Part shown: positions 48,860 through 60,713 of the stretch, piece by piece
Layout: each line of letters starts with the position of its first letter
How positions within the stretch are numbered: the first letter of the stretch is position 1
From: Kuschelorhynchus macadamiae
Taxonomy: Eukaryota > Arthropoda > Insecta > Coleoptera > Curculionidae
Reading direction: 5' to 3'
Length of the DNA: 64,000 bases
Assembly: GCA_030620095.1 (NCBI GenBank)
Contig: JAUTXW010000107.1
Coordinates: 868,001 to 932,000, forward strand
Notes under the pieces: model-generated
What the model was told of the DNA's origin: nothing
The model's input: only the letters and a program-made list of their open reading frames with translations
Database searches by the model: none
Made by a program: the position numbers and the translations under genes

Positions 48860-49341
48860 TTAATTAAAGAAAATTATTTGAAAATGCAACGTCCTACGCA
48901 GAGGCGAGTACATTTTTTTATAACAACTGTTGAAAATGCCTGCCTTGCGATATAATACATGATTTATTCTACGCATCATTGAACCTCTAATACGCTGAAA
49001 TATACTAGGATTATTTCTTATAACATCACATGACGCAATTATGCGATTTCTCAGGTCTTCGATATCATGTACTAGGGTAGTGTAAACTAATTCTTTCAAA
49101 TATCCCCAGATACAAAAATCCAAAGGTTTTAAATCTGGGGATCGAGGCGGCCAAAGATGAGGCTCACCTCTTCCTATCCAGTGGTTTTCATAAGTAAAAT
49201 TTAAATACCTTCGCACATTTAAGCTGAAGGGTGCTGGGGCACCATAATGCGTGTAATACATGTCTCTTCTAGTTCTCAGAGATAAATGTTCTAGTAGAGG
49301 ACGCAATTCTTCTTGTAGAAAATGAAAATATGACTCACAAG
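48860..49341 (-). pseudogene. E8 transposase, C-terminal part
   Basis: Read on the minus strand from the hAT-D boundary: ESYFHFLQEELRPLL, then THYGAPAPF, where the second catalytic Asp has become Tyr. WIGRGEPHLWPPRSPDLKPLDF (third Asp, 41 residues later) follows, and the tail has lost the usual GGHFQQLL. The boundary codon is completed by the TSD CTTGTGAG (minus sense), so removing hAT-D and one duplicate restores the frame (LTCE-SYF). Confidence 0.85.
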
Positions 49342-49406
49342 CAGGGTTGGGTAACGACACGTAGAAAATTAATTTTCTTCGTGTATGTAGAAAATTGCGT
49401 AGTAAA

Positions 49407-51077
49407 TAGGGATGGCAACGATATATCGATATTTTGTAAATATCGATATATTTCTTAAATATATCGATATATTTTAATCGATATTTTACTACCGATATAT
49501 CGAAAAAATATCGATATAATATTTTCGATATATCGAAAACATTAATCAAATAAAGCATTCACTCATGCACATGCGACCTTGGTCGAACCACGAAGCTTGG
49601 GTCGAACCGAACCAGACAAGACAACCATACCAAACATGTAGGAATGTGGACATTAGATACGACCCAATATTTTACATTTGACGTAGAGAAAATGAATTAC
49701 TTTTTTTCTATGTTTGTCACTTTGTGTTTTGCTTTTGAAATTTGATTGTACACTTCCGCTTCGGCCATTAAAGTGTTAACATCACGGAAAGGAAAGGCTG
49801 ATACAAAACAGATTAGTTAGATCAATTGTTGTTTCCTTGAAAAGAAGTGTGAAAGCAACTGATCTACTTCGTAAAATGCAAAGGGAGGCTGGAACACCTG
49901 AAGGAAGTTTTAAAAAAATGATCCTTGATGTTAAAAGAAGGTGGAATTCCACATAACAAATGGTACATAGATTTTTAGAACTTGCGCCTAAAATTAGTAC
50001 TATTATCCTCTCAAACTTAGATGCTTCAATGATGTTAAAAGGCACAGAGCTGGAACAATTAAGAGAAATAAGAAGATTGCTCTACCCTTTGGAGCAAATA
50101 ACCAATAAAATTAGTGGCCAAAATTACATAATAATTAGTAAAATTATTCCAATGGCAGCTTGCCTTTTTGAAACCTTTTTGAAAGAGAATGAACAAACAA
50201 AATTAAATTACGAAATTGAAAGAAACTTAAGAACAAAACTGAAGAAAGAGTTTCATAAGAGATTCAGTGGTATTGAGAAATCACTTTTGCCTCCAATTTC
50301 AATAGTTTTAGATCCGAGACTTAAAAACTTACATTTTAAGGATCCTTTTGCAATATCAACTGCAATAAAATACTTGAAATCTGAAATTGCTCAAAACGGA
50401 TCATTTTCCTCTTCATCTGATTTAGATGTGGTTGTATCGGAGCAGGAAGAAGAATCTTTTGACTTATGGGCGTACCACAAAAAAATTGCTCACACAAAAA
50501 AGAGAACTGTGACCTCTGATGTGGAGGCCGATGAAGTAACTCAATATTTGAGTATTCCAGTAAGGAGTTTAAAGGAAGACCCTCTAGAACTCTGGGGGGA
50601 AATGAAGGTCGTGTACCCAAATCTATTTAAAGTGGCAATAAAATATTTTTCTGCAGTGGCAACTTCCGTCCCAAATGAGAGACTCTTTTCCAAAGCTGGT
50701 TTGACAGCAACAAAAAGCCGAAACCGTTTAACTGGCAAATGATTGTCTAAATTATTATTTCTGAGTTCTCTTCCAGAAAGCTTACAAATAATGTAGCATA
50801 AACATTTTTATATAAATATTTTAAGTTCGAGTAAGTTTGGTTTGTTTTAGGTATATGTAATATTTTTCAAAGAAATAAATTTTAATTTTGTTTTGTGTGT
50901 TTTATTAATCTATCTGAATAAACTCCCAGTTTAATTAATAAAAAAAAATTGTATAAATATATCGATATATTCAAAATATCGATATTTTTCAGTCGATATA
51001 TCGAGTGTATCGATATCTTATTTCGATATATCATATGATTCGATATATCGATATATTTTTTTATTTTGCCATCCCTA
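49407..51077 (+). mobile_element. hAT-A: small hAT element with CGATATATCG arrays
   Basis: The ends are TAGGGATGGCAA and complement, with the 8-bp duplication GTAGTAAA (49399-49406, 51078-51085). Both subterminal regions (49417-49545 and 50955-51057) are packed with CGATAT/ATATCG palindromes. The length of 1671 bp is short because the 5' half of the transposase gene is gone. Confidence 0.94.
49822..50742 (+). pseudogene. hAT-A transposase, C-terminal half
   Basis: The frame begins without an ATG (RSIVVSLKRSVKATDLLRKM) and has a TAA at 49954-49956 (WNST-stop-QMVHRF). It then runs open from 49960 and carries the C-terminal hAT dimerisation/catalytic segment with the third acidic residue (SVPNERLFSKAGLTATKSRNRLTGK split as SVPNERLFSKAG and TKSRNRL). 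It ends at TGA 50740-50742, after which family-like LSKLLFLSSLPESL continues, so that stop is also premature. BED finger and first catalytic region are absent. It resembles ZBED-type hAT transposases. Confidence 0.85.
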
Positions 51078-51689
51078 GTAGTAAATGTAGAATATTAAGT
51101 AGAAAATGTATAAAATCCGAGTACACGTACAATAATTATATTAGTTTATTATAACAGGTTTTATCGCATTAAAACTTTCTTTCTGGATATTTTTATTAAT
51201 TATCATAAGTGTTTAAACTGTAAGACTGCACGCACACTGACCCGAAATAAAATCGGACGTTAATTTGCGCGCGCCAACTCTCTATTCTGTAACGGTGAAC
51301 GGACGGCGCTAACGCCCTATTCCTTGACAGACGACAACAGTGTGCCCAACTGCAGGGAATTTTCCCTTTTTAGGGAATTTTAGAACAAGAAAGGGAAAAA
51401 GGGATTTTTTCAGATATATCTTAATTATTAGGGAATTTTTTAAGATATGCACTATAACATCATCAAAAACATTTTAGTCTCAGATCATTTTAATTTTTTC
51501 ACAAATTTGGAAATCCCGAATCTGATGAAAGTTCGGCAACAAAGCTACTATTTTCTGGTCCTTATTGAATGGCAACATGGCAACGTAGTTCCCCGCACTC
51601 GAAGAGTCAGGTTTTCCCCGAAATCTATTTTGTGGAATGATACTTTGTTCCTTTGTATCTCTTGCGCATAATTACTAGAAGCAAATTTT

Positions 51690-54473
51690 AAAAAGGAATG
51701 AAAGCGACAGCGAAGGTGAATTTCAGACTAAGAAAAGGAAAATAGATAGCAGTAAAATATTTAAACCATATTGGCTAGATGATCCCATTTTTAAAACATG
51801 GTTATTGCCTGATACAACCTCCAAGTATAAAGCAAGGTAAGAGCCATATTTTTTTGTACAAAATATAAATATGTTACTTATTTTTAATAAATTAATATTT
51901 ACTTTTAGATGTAAAGTTTGCAACGTGACGATGAAATCAGGAAAAAGTGATTTACAGAAACATGCTGGTACTCGCAAGCACATAGAAAAAATGAAAATAA
52001 TAAAGGGAACTAAAAACATAACGGAAATGTTTCGCACTAGCATTCAACATGTTCATCAAACAGATGTTAAAAAGGCTGAAATCAAATTAGCAGCATTTTA
52101 TGCAGCCAATAACGTAGCCTTTAGAACAATTAATCAATTAGAACCAATTCTAAAAGAGATTTTTCCGGATAGTAAAATTTGCCAAGACATGCGTTTAAAA
52201 GAAACAAAATGTACGGAGATTATTAGAAACGTATTATGCAAGAAAGAAACTAACGATTTAGTAAGTTATTTAAGAGCAAACTTGTTCTCTGTTTTATTGG
52301 ATGAATCAACAGATATCGGCGACTATAAAAGTGTAGCCATATTAGTACGTTTTGCTAAAAATGGAATACAAACAAAGCTTCTGGAATTAATCCAAGTAGA
52401 TGCCCGGGACTTAGGAGCAACAAATTTATATGGGGTATTCGAGGTCTGTTTGCAAAAACATGAAATACCTTTGAAAAATATAGTTGGTAGGTAGTATGAA
52501 TCAACAGATATCGGCGACTATAAAAGTGTAGCCATATTAGTACGTTTTGCTAAAAATGGAATACAAACAAAGCTTCTGGAATTAATCCAAGTAGATGCCC
52601 GGGACTTAGGAGCAACAAATTTATATGGGGTATTCAAGGCCTGTTTGCAAAAACATGAAATACCTTTGAAAAATATTGTTGGTAGGTAGTATGAATCAAC
52701 AGATATCGGCGACTATAAAAGTGTAGCCATATTAGTACGTTTTGCTAAAAATGGAATACAAACAAAGCTTCTGGAATTAATCCAAGTAGATGCCCGGGAC
52801 TTAGGAGCAACAAATTTATATGGGGTATCCAAGGCCTGTTTGCAAAAACATGAAATACCTTTGAAAAATATAGTTGGTAGGTAGTACGTATGTAACAAGC
52901 ATGTTAGTTGATCATTATGTAAATAACGTTAGAAGCAGTTCCCGTTATTATAAATTTATGTATATTTTGTATTTATATATAAACTCGTTGATAATACCAT
53001 ATTGTGATATACAATTGTGAATGTCTAATATAGAGTCAGTAAAAAATGGTAAAAAGTTTAAAATAAAATCTAAATATTTAAAATAAATGTAAAATCAATA
53101 ATAACTATTAAAAATTTCAAACATTTCAATATTTTCTCAAAAGGCAGAGGCGTGAGACTATCATCTCATTAATAATATATCGATATTTATACATGGCGTT
53201 ATACTTTTAGGTGTTGCCAGTGATGGTGCGAGTGTAATGGTGGGAAAGCATCATTCGTTTTTCAAGTTGCTACAAGACGAACAGTCCCATGTAGTTCTTT
53301 TAATATGTATATGTCATTCAGCGGCATTGGTAGCTTCTCATGCGTGTTCGTTCCTTCCGAGGTCTCCAGAAGATCTGGTCAGAAATATTTATAATTATAT
53401 ATCTGGTAGTGCAAAAAGGTTCGCTCAATTGCATGAAATGCAAGAGTGGTTCAACGAAAAAAAACATCGGATGTTAAAATTGTCTACAACTAGGTGGCTA
53501 AGCAGGTACGATTATATAAATCGCGTCATTGAAAATTGGATCACCTTGGAACATTATTTTACAGTGGCTGTGTATGAAGACAAATTAAAAAGTGCCGAGT
53601 TTGTACTCAGTGAACTTAAAAATGTGTACACTAAGGCATACCTATTATTTTTAAAATATTCGTTAAAACTTTTTAATATGTTCAATACTCTTTTTCAAAG
53701 CAGACAACCATTAATTCATTTGCTTTATTCAGAAACACTATCTCTAATGAGACAATTATGCAGAAATTATCTAACGCCATCAGCGTTGGACGAAGATTTA
53801 ACAAAATTAAATTTGAGAAATCCCAGATTCTTTCTCCCCCTGGAAGAAATATATCTAGGAGCGGAATGCAACGAAATTTTGCAACAAATGCCAAAAGAAG
53901 GCAAAGAAGCATTTTTAAAACACTGTCTAAATTTTTATATAGAAGCCGCAGTAGATCTTCAAAAACGACTACCTGATGCGATTTTTCAAGATATGAGGTT
54001 TTTAAGTTTTGAAATAGCATTCAAAAAATGTCATTCTGAGAGAAAAGTTAATTTTATCGCATTATGTAATCAATTTCAGTCAGTTATTGACATTGATAAA
54101 ACAGAGATCGAAAATGAATGGAGAAATTTGCCTGATTCATTAAGCGAATTTGAAAAAGAAAAATTAAGATCTTTGCAAATTGATGAGATGTGGTTAGAGA
54201 TATGCTCAAAAAAACTATTTGATGACAGTTTGGCATTTCCCAACTTATCCAAATTGGTAAAAAGTATTCAAATGCGGAAGCGGAACGTATTTTTTCAATA
54301 CTAACCGACACTAAAACAAAAAAACGGAATAGATTAGCCGAAACATCATTAAATGCTGTTTGCACTTTTAGGAGTAGCTTACAGGCTGACAATGATGATG
54401 TCGTCCAATATAAAATAACAGAGGATCACTTAAAACTACATAACGAGAAAATGTATTCGTTTAAAAATATCTA
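51690..54473 (+). pseudogene. hAT-B transposase gene with two introns
   Basis: Exon 1 ends at 51836 (PYWLDDPIFKTWLL...SKYKA). Intron 1 is 51837-51908 (72 bp, GTAAGA...TTTTAG). Exon 2 (51909-52486) has a zinc finger (CKVCNVTMKSGKSDLQKH, H four residues later) and FSVLLDESTD (first catalytic Asp). Intron 2 is 52487-53210 (GTAGGT...TTTTAG) and rejoins as NIVG-VASDGASVMVG (second Asp). Exon 3 continues with TTRWLSRYD to about 54280, where a one-base loss shifts the frame. The terminal block NAEAERIFS (catalytic Glu) with TKKRNRL and a stop at 54473 follow. The first exon's start was not found. Only one clear lesion is visible, so the element is fairly young. Confidence 0.85.
52301..52885 (+). repeat. 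Three tandem 195-bp units across an exon-intron border
   Basis: The units are 52301-52495, 52496-52690 and 52691-52885, differing at only a few bases. Each covers 186 bp of exon 2 plus the donor GTAGGT. Units 2 and 3 therefore lie in the intron and bring two extra donors (52682, 52877) but no acceptor. Confidence 0.95.
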
Positions 54474-55131
54474 GTCATAGCAATTATTTTTATTATATTT
54501 TTACGTTGTATCATTTGTTTGTATTATAGTTTTTAATTTCTGATTTTGTAAAAATAAATTTGTTTCTGTCTAATGAAGCGTATACTTGCAAATACGAATA
54601 AAACCTTCGGCTAAGACCAGCCCTGATGCGAGTTGTGGGGGGAACCGGCCCGATATATATCCTTTGTTTTTTTGAATTCTAACTTGGTAATACCAAATAA
54701 CAACTAACCATTTTAATCCTTTTCATTCTGTCAGCACCTTGAAAGCTTATCGGTGGGGAACGTAAGAGAACATACCCAAGACATTATCGTTAGTTGTTTA
54801 GAAGATTAGAAAATTTGTATGCACTTACACCCCCCCCCCCCGGTCCCTTCGATTTTTATGACCACAAAGAGAGGCCGATTTGCAGTTAGGGAATTTTTCT
54901 CCAAAATAACTGAAAATAGGGAATTTTTGACACCCATCAAGGGAATTTCTATTTGAAAAGGTTGGGCACACTGGACGACAAAATAAACTGATGTCTCCGG
55001 CGTACATTAGTCGTCAATTGATCCATCCTCAGCAACTTCTGGACTTCACAGAAAGTTATTTTAAGAATCACTGTCGTTTTGTTGTTCTGTGTAACTAAAA
55101 ATTGATTGATTAATCGTTGTTATATCAAACA

Positions 55132-55378
55132 ATGGCTGGGCGACCAAAACATGATTTTTGGGCAAAATACGAATTCCAAGAAATAAAAGTAAAAGGAAAA
55201 ACGCTTGTCTCTTGCAATTACTGTAAGAAAACATTGAAAAATACTTCAAACTAAAAACGTTTTTCACACAGAAATGTTTGCACGACGCCAATAAAATCAA
55301 GGGAAGATATACTTCAAATTTCTTCAGAGGAGTCAAATGTAGATGCAGATAGTGACGGTGCGGATAATATTCCCTTAA
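55132..55378 (+). pseudogene. hAT-D transposase exon 1 (BED finger)
   Basis: MAGRPKHDFWAKYEF starts a BED-type zinc finger (CNYCKKTL...HRNVC), followed by an acidic linker (SSEESNVDADSDGADN). A TAA at 55252-55254 breaks it. A donor GTAAAT begins at 55379, immediately followed by the tail of the inserted LINE. The 5' leader lies just right of hAT-B. Confidence 0.75.
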
Positions 55379-55763
55379 GTAAATAAATAATAAATAAATA
55401 AATGCTTTATTGTCAAAAAAAAAATTTACAATTTTGTGGACAAAGCTGTTGTAAAAAAATAGTTTACAAACATAAAATTAGCAAACAAAACAAGACAAAA
55501 ACACATCATAAATATTATAGAAAAATAATATTTAAATTAGGAATTTAGAATATTAATATTATAGAATCCTAAAAGAAGTACATTAGAAATGTACTTTGTC
55601 AGTCGTACTATGTTATAAACATTTTCATAAATATAATGTAAAAAAATAAAAAAGCAAAGTAAAAAATAAAAAAGTACGAAACAATTAAAAAAATACATAT
55701 ACAAAGTTCGGTAAAAATGGTTGGTAATGGCAACTATCACACGAGGGGTTCATAAGGATAAAA

Positions 55764-58438
55764 TTATATGTTGTAAAACTCGTTCACGGTGTAGAAGGCT
55801 CTTTCCAGTAAGAATGATTTCAAAGCCTTGCGAAATGAAGTCAGAGATATTATGGATTTGATGTTAAATGGCAGGTGATTATGCATTTTTTTTGCATTGT
55901 AGATTACTGATCTTTTAATTAACTCTGAGTGTGGGGTTGGAAGATAGAGATCGTGCTCAGTATTTCTGAGAGGGTAGTTGTGAGAAGGTCTCTCTAATAG
56001 AGCAGGTGCGTGCTTACGAATTAAGCAAACCGATTCCAAAATGAATAAGCAAGGAAGGGTTAGTATTTTATATCTTTTAAAGAAATCTCGGCAGTGAGTT
56101 CTACTGTTAAGTCTCAGTAGGTAACGAACAGCTCTTTTTTGTAGTATAAAAATTCGATCAAATTGAGTCGCACAACATGTACCCCAGAATGGAATAGCAT
56201 ATCTGAGGTGCGACTCAACAAGAGCAAAATAAACAGTTCTAGAGGTAGAAAAGCTAAGCTCCTCGGAAACAGATCTTAAGGTCAAAGGGTTGCAGCGTGT
56301 TTTTATAAGACAAGACTTTCGTTTTAGAGATGTTCAAACATAGGAGATTAGAATCGCACCAGGATTTAATGGTGATTAGGTCATTAGATACAATCCTATG
56401 TAGGTCCGTGACATCTGGGTGGCTCCACGTAAAGCTGGTATCGTCCGCAAAGAGACATATTTTTCCACTAATGTTTAAATTAGCCATGTCGTTTATGAAC
56501 AGAAGAAACAAGATAGGGCCTAGTACCGAGCCTTGAGGCACTCCATATTCCATTGGCCTACAAGAAGACATCCTGTTGTCAACTTTCACAACTTGATTTC
56601 TGTTGCTAAGATATGACTTAAACCAATTGAGAGGAGCCCCTCTAAATCCATAGTACTGCAGTTTGTTAGTTAATATATTATGATTCACATAATCGAAAGC
56701 TTTGGAAAAATCGCAGAAAATTGTTGCCGTAGCGTGATGGTTGTTTAGGCTGGAGTAAACTCTATTAAGAAGGGAAAACATGGCATCGCTTGTGCATTTG
56801 TTACTTAGAAATCCAAATTGATGTTTTGTAAGTATTTCATATCTAGACAGAAATGATAAAAGCCTTTTTTTAACCAGTCTTTCGATGATCTTAGATAGCG
56901 TAGGGAGAAGTGCAATTGGGCGATAGTTCGAAGCTTCTTCTGAAACACCTCCTTTGTGAAGAAGTATGATTATTGCAGTTTTAAGGCAGCTTGGAAAAGT
57001 ACCATTTTGGAAAGACATATTTATCAAAGTAGTCAGATGCTCTAGTGTGCATTCCGGCAGACTTGAATACATTTTTAAAGTAAGCCCATCAGTTCCCGAA
57101 GAAGATTTATTTTTGATATCATTAATTGTACTACGAAGTTCTGATAAAACTACTGGTGAAAAGAAGAAACTGTGCAGGTTTACCCTATGATTAGAGAGAT
57201 ATGAAATTGGGTCATTAGATTGAGATACGGATTTAGTCAAATCTTTGGCTACATTTACAAAATAATTGTTTAGGTCCTCAGGAGAGGTAAGGATAGTGCT
57301 GGATAAAGGAGTTTTGTTTCTTAAATCATTTACGATAGACCAGGTTTCTTTAGCTACATTTTTGGCGTTAGAAAGTCTATTATTGTAATAAATATCTTTG
57401 GCGGCTTTAATAGTTTTATGATAAATTTTTCTGTATGATTTTACATAATTATGAAAAAAGACACTGTCCGAAAATTTCTTTAAATGAGATAGTGACCGCA
57501 TGTTCTTAGAAGATATACGTAAACCTTTAGTGGACCAGGGTTTACTTCTTTTATTTTTGATAGGCCTAAGAGGAAAAGATTCAGAAGCTATATTAGTTAG
57601 AGTTTTTATAAAACGAGAAAATTCAGTGTCGACATCATAAGTGTGAGAGTCCCAGGCAGTTATTTGACATAGGTGTTTGAAATTAATGAAATTTCTAACC
57701 GAAAAAATACGGCCTACTTGTCTAGAGGAATTTTTGGCTTTGGATGTAATTGAAAATTTTGTGAAAATTGCTTCATGATCGGAGAAACCTGGACTTAAGA
57801 CATTACATTCGACGGAGCTAGGATCGAAAGAAGACACAACGTAATCTATAGTACTGGCACTTGTCTTAGTAATTCTGGTTGGTAAGTTGACGTGCATGGC
57901 AATTCCTAATGACTCAAAGATGGACTGAAGACATTCCTGAGCAGCACACACACTGGAAAAGTCAATATTGAAATCGCCACATAAGATTAATTTGCTTTTT
58001 ACAGGAAGACTCGAGCAAACTTAGAAGGTTATGGCAGAATAATTGCACATCAGCATCAGGTGTTATATAAATACAAATAATATAAAGGTCATAAGTATTG
58101 TGATAAACGATAGAAAATTCAAATACTTTTTCAGATAATAAATGATTATACTTTGATATTTCGGAAAAATCGTTGTTTGAAGACATTATCATGGTGCCTC
58201 CATGAGTTAAATTAGTTCTATTAAATCTGGCAATTGTGGTGTAGTTTTTAATAGAAACAGGTTGATTGATATTTAGCCAGTGCTCAGTGATGGCAATGAC
58301 TTCTGGAAAATTTAGCTCTTCTAACAAAAGATATAATTCGTCTGTTTTATGTCTTAAGGACTGTATATTAAGAAAAAAAAGATTAAAATTGCTATTGGTC
58401 AATTTTTTAGAGGGTGCTAGATCCTCTTTTCGCGTCAT
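55764..58438 (-). pseudogene. LINE-2 ORF2: endonuclease and RT, broken
   Basis: Endonuclease part: LNIQSLRHKTDELYLLLEE, ITEHWLN, CGDFNIDF (in another frame after a shift near 57990) and GFSDHEAIF. RT part (57951-56254): IILLHKGGVSEEASNYRPI, FCDFSKAFDYVNH (motif A), GVPQGSVLGPILF (motif B) and LFADDTSF (motif C). A deletion or shift near 56270 removes about 60 residues before the C-terminal frame (YFALVESHLRYAIPFWG), which ends ERAFYTVNEFYNI at 55764. Jockey/CR1 group. It differs clearly from the other two LINEs in the window. Confidence 0.87.
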
Positions 58439-58880
58439 ATTGACTAAAAATTTTTACTTTTTGATGGTGAACCACTAGAATAATATTTACCAGTACCTTC
58501 ACGAATTTTTTGGAGCCGTAAAATTTTTTCCGAGGAGTAGAAAGATCTATACGCTGCAAGGTCTGAGTCCACTTCAGATGAACCAATCCCATAGGCATCG
58601 TGGAAGCGATAATACAGCTTGCGCAGGGATTCCTGTCACTGGGAAGGCCTTCTGAAGCTAGCAATAATTTAATGCTAGTACTTGTATGCCCCTCAAAACA
58701 CACACTAGATGGCTGGTCGTGTAGATAAGCAAGAAATAGCCTTAAGGTCTTTAGTAAGGAAGGATCCCTTAATCTGGCTAATATATAGCGACCATTTGCT
58801 TTATCCGAATCTTGGGACAGCCGCACTCTTGGTGGAGTCATTGGATCAAACTGCAAAAAAAACCTATACACAATAAACTA
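58439..58880 (-). other. Possible LINE-2 ORF1 remnant or leader
   Basis: A minus frame (58871-58407) reads RVRLSQDSDKANGRYILARLRD and onward, overlapping the start of ORF2 in another frame. It might be the end of ORF1, but I see no zinc finger or coiled coil. Confidence 0.35.
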
Positions 58881-58890
58881 ACAATTTCAG

Positions 58891-60613
58891 ATCGCCCAGT
58901 TCAAAGTTCAATAGACAGAGTAGTGCGTAGACAGGCAGGGCTCCCATTCTTAAAAACCCAAAAGTAATTAACTTGGAGAATCTAAAATTCTCGCTAAAAC
59001 TGTCCGTAAAATCAACAGATCAGCATTCCCTGGTAAATTTTTTGGTATGTTTCAATTCACTGAGTTTTATTATTATTATTATATATGTTATTATTATATT
59101 CAGTTAGTTTTATTAGAAACTTTTAGATCCACCTTCCGTTTGCGCGTAGGAAAGGGATGACGAGGTGCCCATTTGCTAATTGCCCTTATGATGATAAAGC
59201 AGCCACTATTGATTTTTGTGGTAACTGTGGTTGGCCTTTCTTTGACAATAGCACATTGACTTCTTATAAAACAATATACTATTGTTTTCAGATTACGCTA
59301 GAAGCGGGCCCCATTAGAGCTAGCATCATAGAGCCTTTTAAGAAAAAGGCAATGAATGTTGAATCTGACCATTTTAAAAAATTTGTTAAACTTTTGCGCC
59401 CATCGTATAAGTTGCCCACGAGAAAAACATTAACATTAACTTTGCTTTCAAAGGGCTACAATAGTTGTAAAAAATCTATTAAAAAATTTGATCGAGAATC
59501 TGTTATGCTTATTGATGGATGGAAAAACTCATCAAGTAACTCAAAAAAACGTTGTGTGTCTAATTCACAATGTTGATGGTGACATAGCATTTTTGGAATC
59601 ATTTAATTCAACAGGTGAGAAAGAAACTGGCGACAAACTGCAAGAAATTGTTGAAAAATGTGTAGTTTTAGCAAAAGGAGTTTATAACACTAATATATGT
59701 GCGGTCTGTTCGGACAATGCATGCAATATGAAAAAGATGGGATCTCAAATAAATTTTTGGTATACAAATTGTAATAGTCATACAGCGAATTTACTAGCAA
59801 AAGAATTAGAATCCGAAAATATTGCTGGGAAAGTCCAGTCTGTTTTAAAAGAATTTTCCTCACCTGGCCTTGAAAACACTTTATTAAAATCAAGCGGTAG
59901 AAGGGTAATTTTAGTTGGTGAAACTCGGTGGTGTTCTTTTAGAGACTCATTTGTAAATTATCTAGAGAACTTGAAGCCAATAAAGTATAACAAAACTAGT
60001 ATTTGACGAACATCTAAATAAGCAACTTGAAGATAGTGTGACATTGTTTGATCCAGTTTGCAAACTTATTAACAAATTACAATGTACTGAAGCCTCAATC
60101 GCGGATGCAGCAGAAGAATGGATTCTATTAAGCCTTCCTGAAGATTTTGATGAATATACACCATGCCTTAAAAAACGGCAAAAGGTGGCTTTGAATTTAT
60201 TTTCACTAGCCGCTAATTACTTGCACCCTGTTTACCGAGGCCAAATGTTAAATGAAACACAAATTAAAGACGTTAATGATTTTTTAATAGACAATTTAGA
60301 CACGGAAGGACTGGATGGTCTTCAAGATTTTAAAAACAATCGAAATATATTTCGAAAACTAAATGAGAAAAACATTACAAAAGTTGGAACTTTTTGGGAG
60401 TTAGCAAATAATCATTATCCTTTTCTATCTAGACTGGCGATTAAGCTAAACACAATTCCGGCATCTTCAGCTCAAGTAGAAAGACTCTTTTCCAGTTGGT
60501 CGTTTGTACACTCTCCTATCCGAAACCGGCTCACTGAGGAAAATTCGAAAATGCTAACTTATATTTATTATCATTTGAAGATAAGAGACAGTAATCGGTC
60601 TGAGGACTATTAA
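58891..60613 (+). pseudogene. hAT-D transposase, remaining exon(s), decayed
   Basis: After an acceptor AATTTCAG ending at 58890 the sequence RPVQSSIDRVVRRQ joins exon 1 in phase 1, but a stop follows after about 30 residues. Recognisable hAT segments follow in shifting frames: KLLRPSYKLPTRKTL, VMLIDGWKN (first Asp), VCSDNACNM (second Asp), ETRWCSFRD and PASSAQVERLFSSWS (Glu and dimerisation region) with RNRLTEEN. Shifts lie near 59530 and 60000. It is the native gene of hAT-D, inactive. Confidence 0.8.
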
Positions 60614-60713
60614 AATATTTTTTTTTGGAAGGCTGTAGAAAAAAATTTTTATTTTTATAGTATAAGTTTTGATTTTTTTTGTAATTTTTGCCAAAGAAGC
60701 TTTGTAGACTATA

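Larger units (their letters stand above)
51338..54973 (+). mobile_element. hAT-B: 3.6-kb hAT element
   Basis: The ends CAGTGTGCCCAAC and complement are flanked by GACGACAA (51330-51337, 54974-54981), an exact 8-bp duplication. AGGGAATTTT-type subterminal repeats occur at both ends. It contains a spliced transposase gene with a triplicated segment. Confidence 0.95.
55381..58880 (-). mobile_element. LINE-2 here: insertion in hAT-D
   Basis: Minus orientation. The 3' end shows an AAATAAATAATAAATAAATAAA-type tail (given here in pieces: AAATAAATAA, TAAATAAATAAAT) from 55381. It encodes endonuclease and RT in broken frames and lies in what looks like intron 1 of the hAT-D transposase. The 5' limit near 58880 is approximate; no target duplication was identified. 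Confidence 0.82.

Noticed and set aside
51447..51671. Frame MHYNIIKNILVSDHF before the hAT-B finger exon
   Set aside because: It is not in register with exon 1 of the hAT-B gene and resembles no hAT N-terminus. I could not support it as the gene start.
54825..54842. Run of C residues as a possible functional signal
   Set aside because: It is a simple homopolymer inside hAT-B, more likely slippage or sequence noise than a site.
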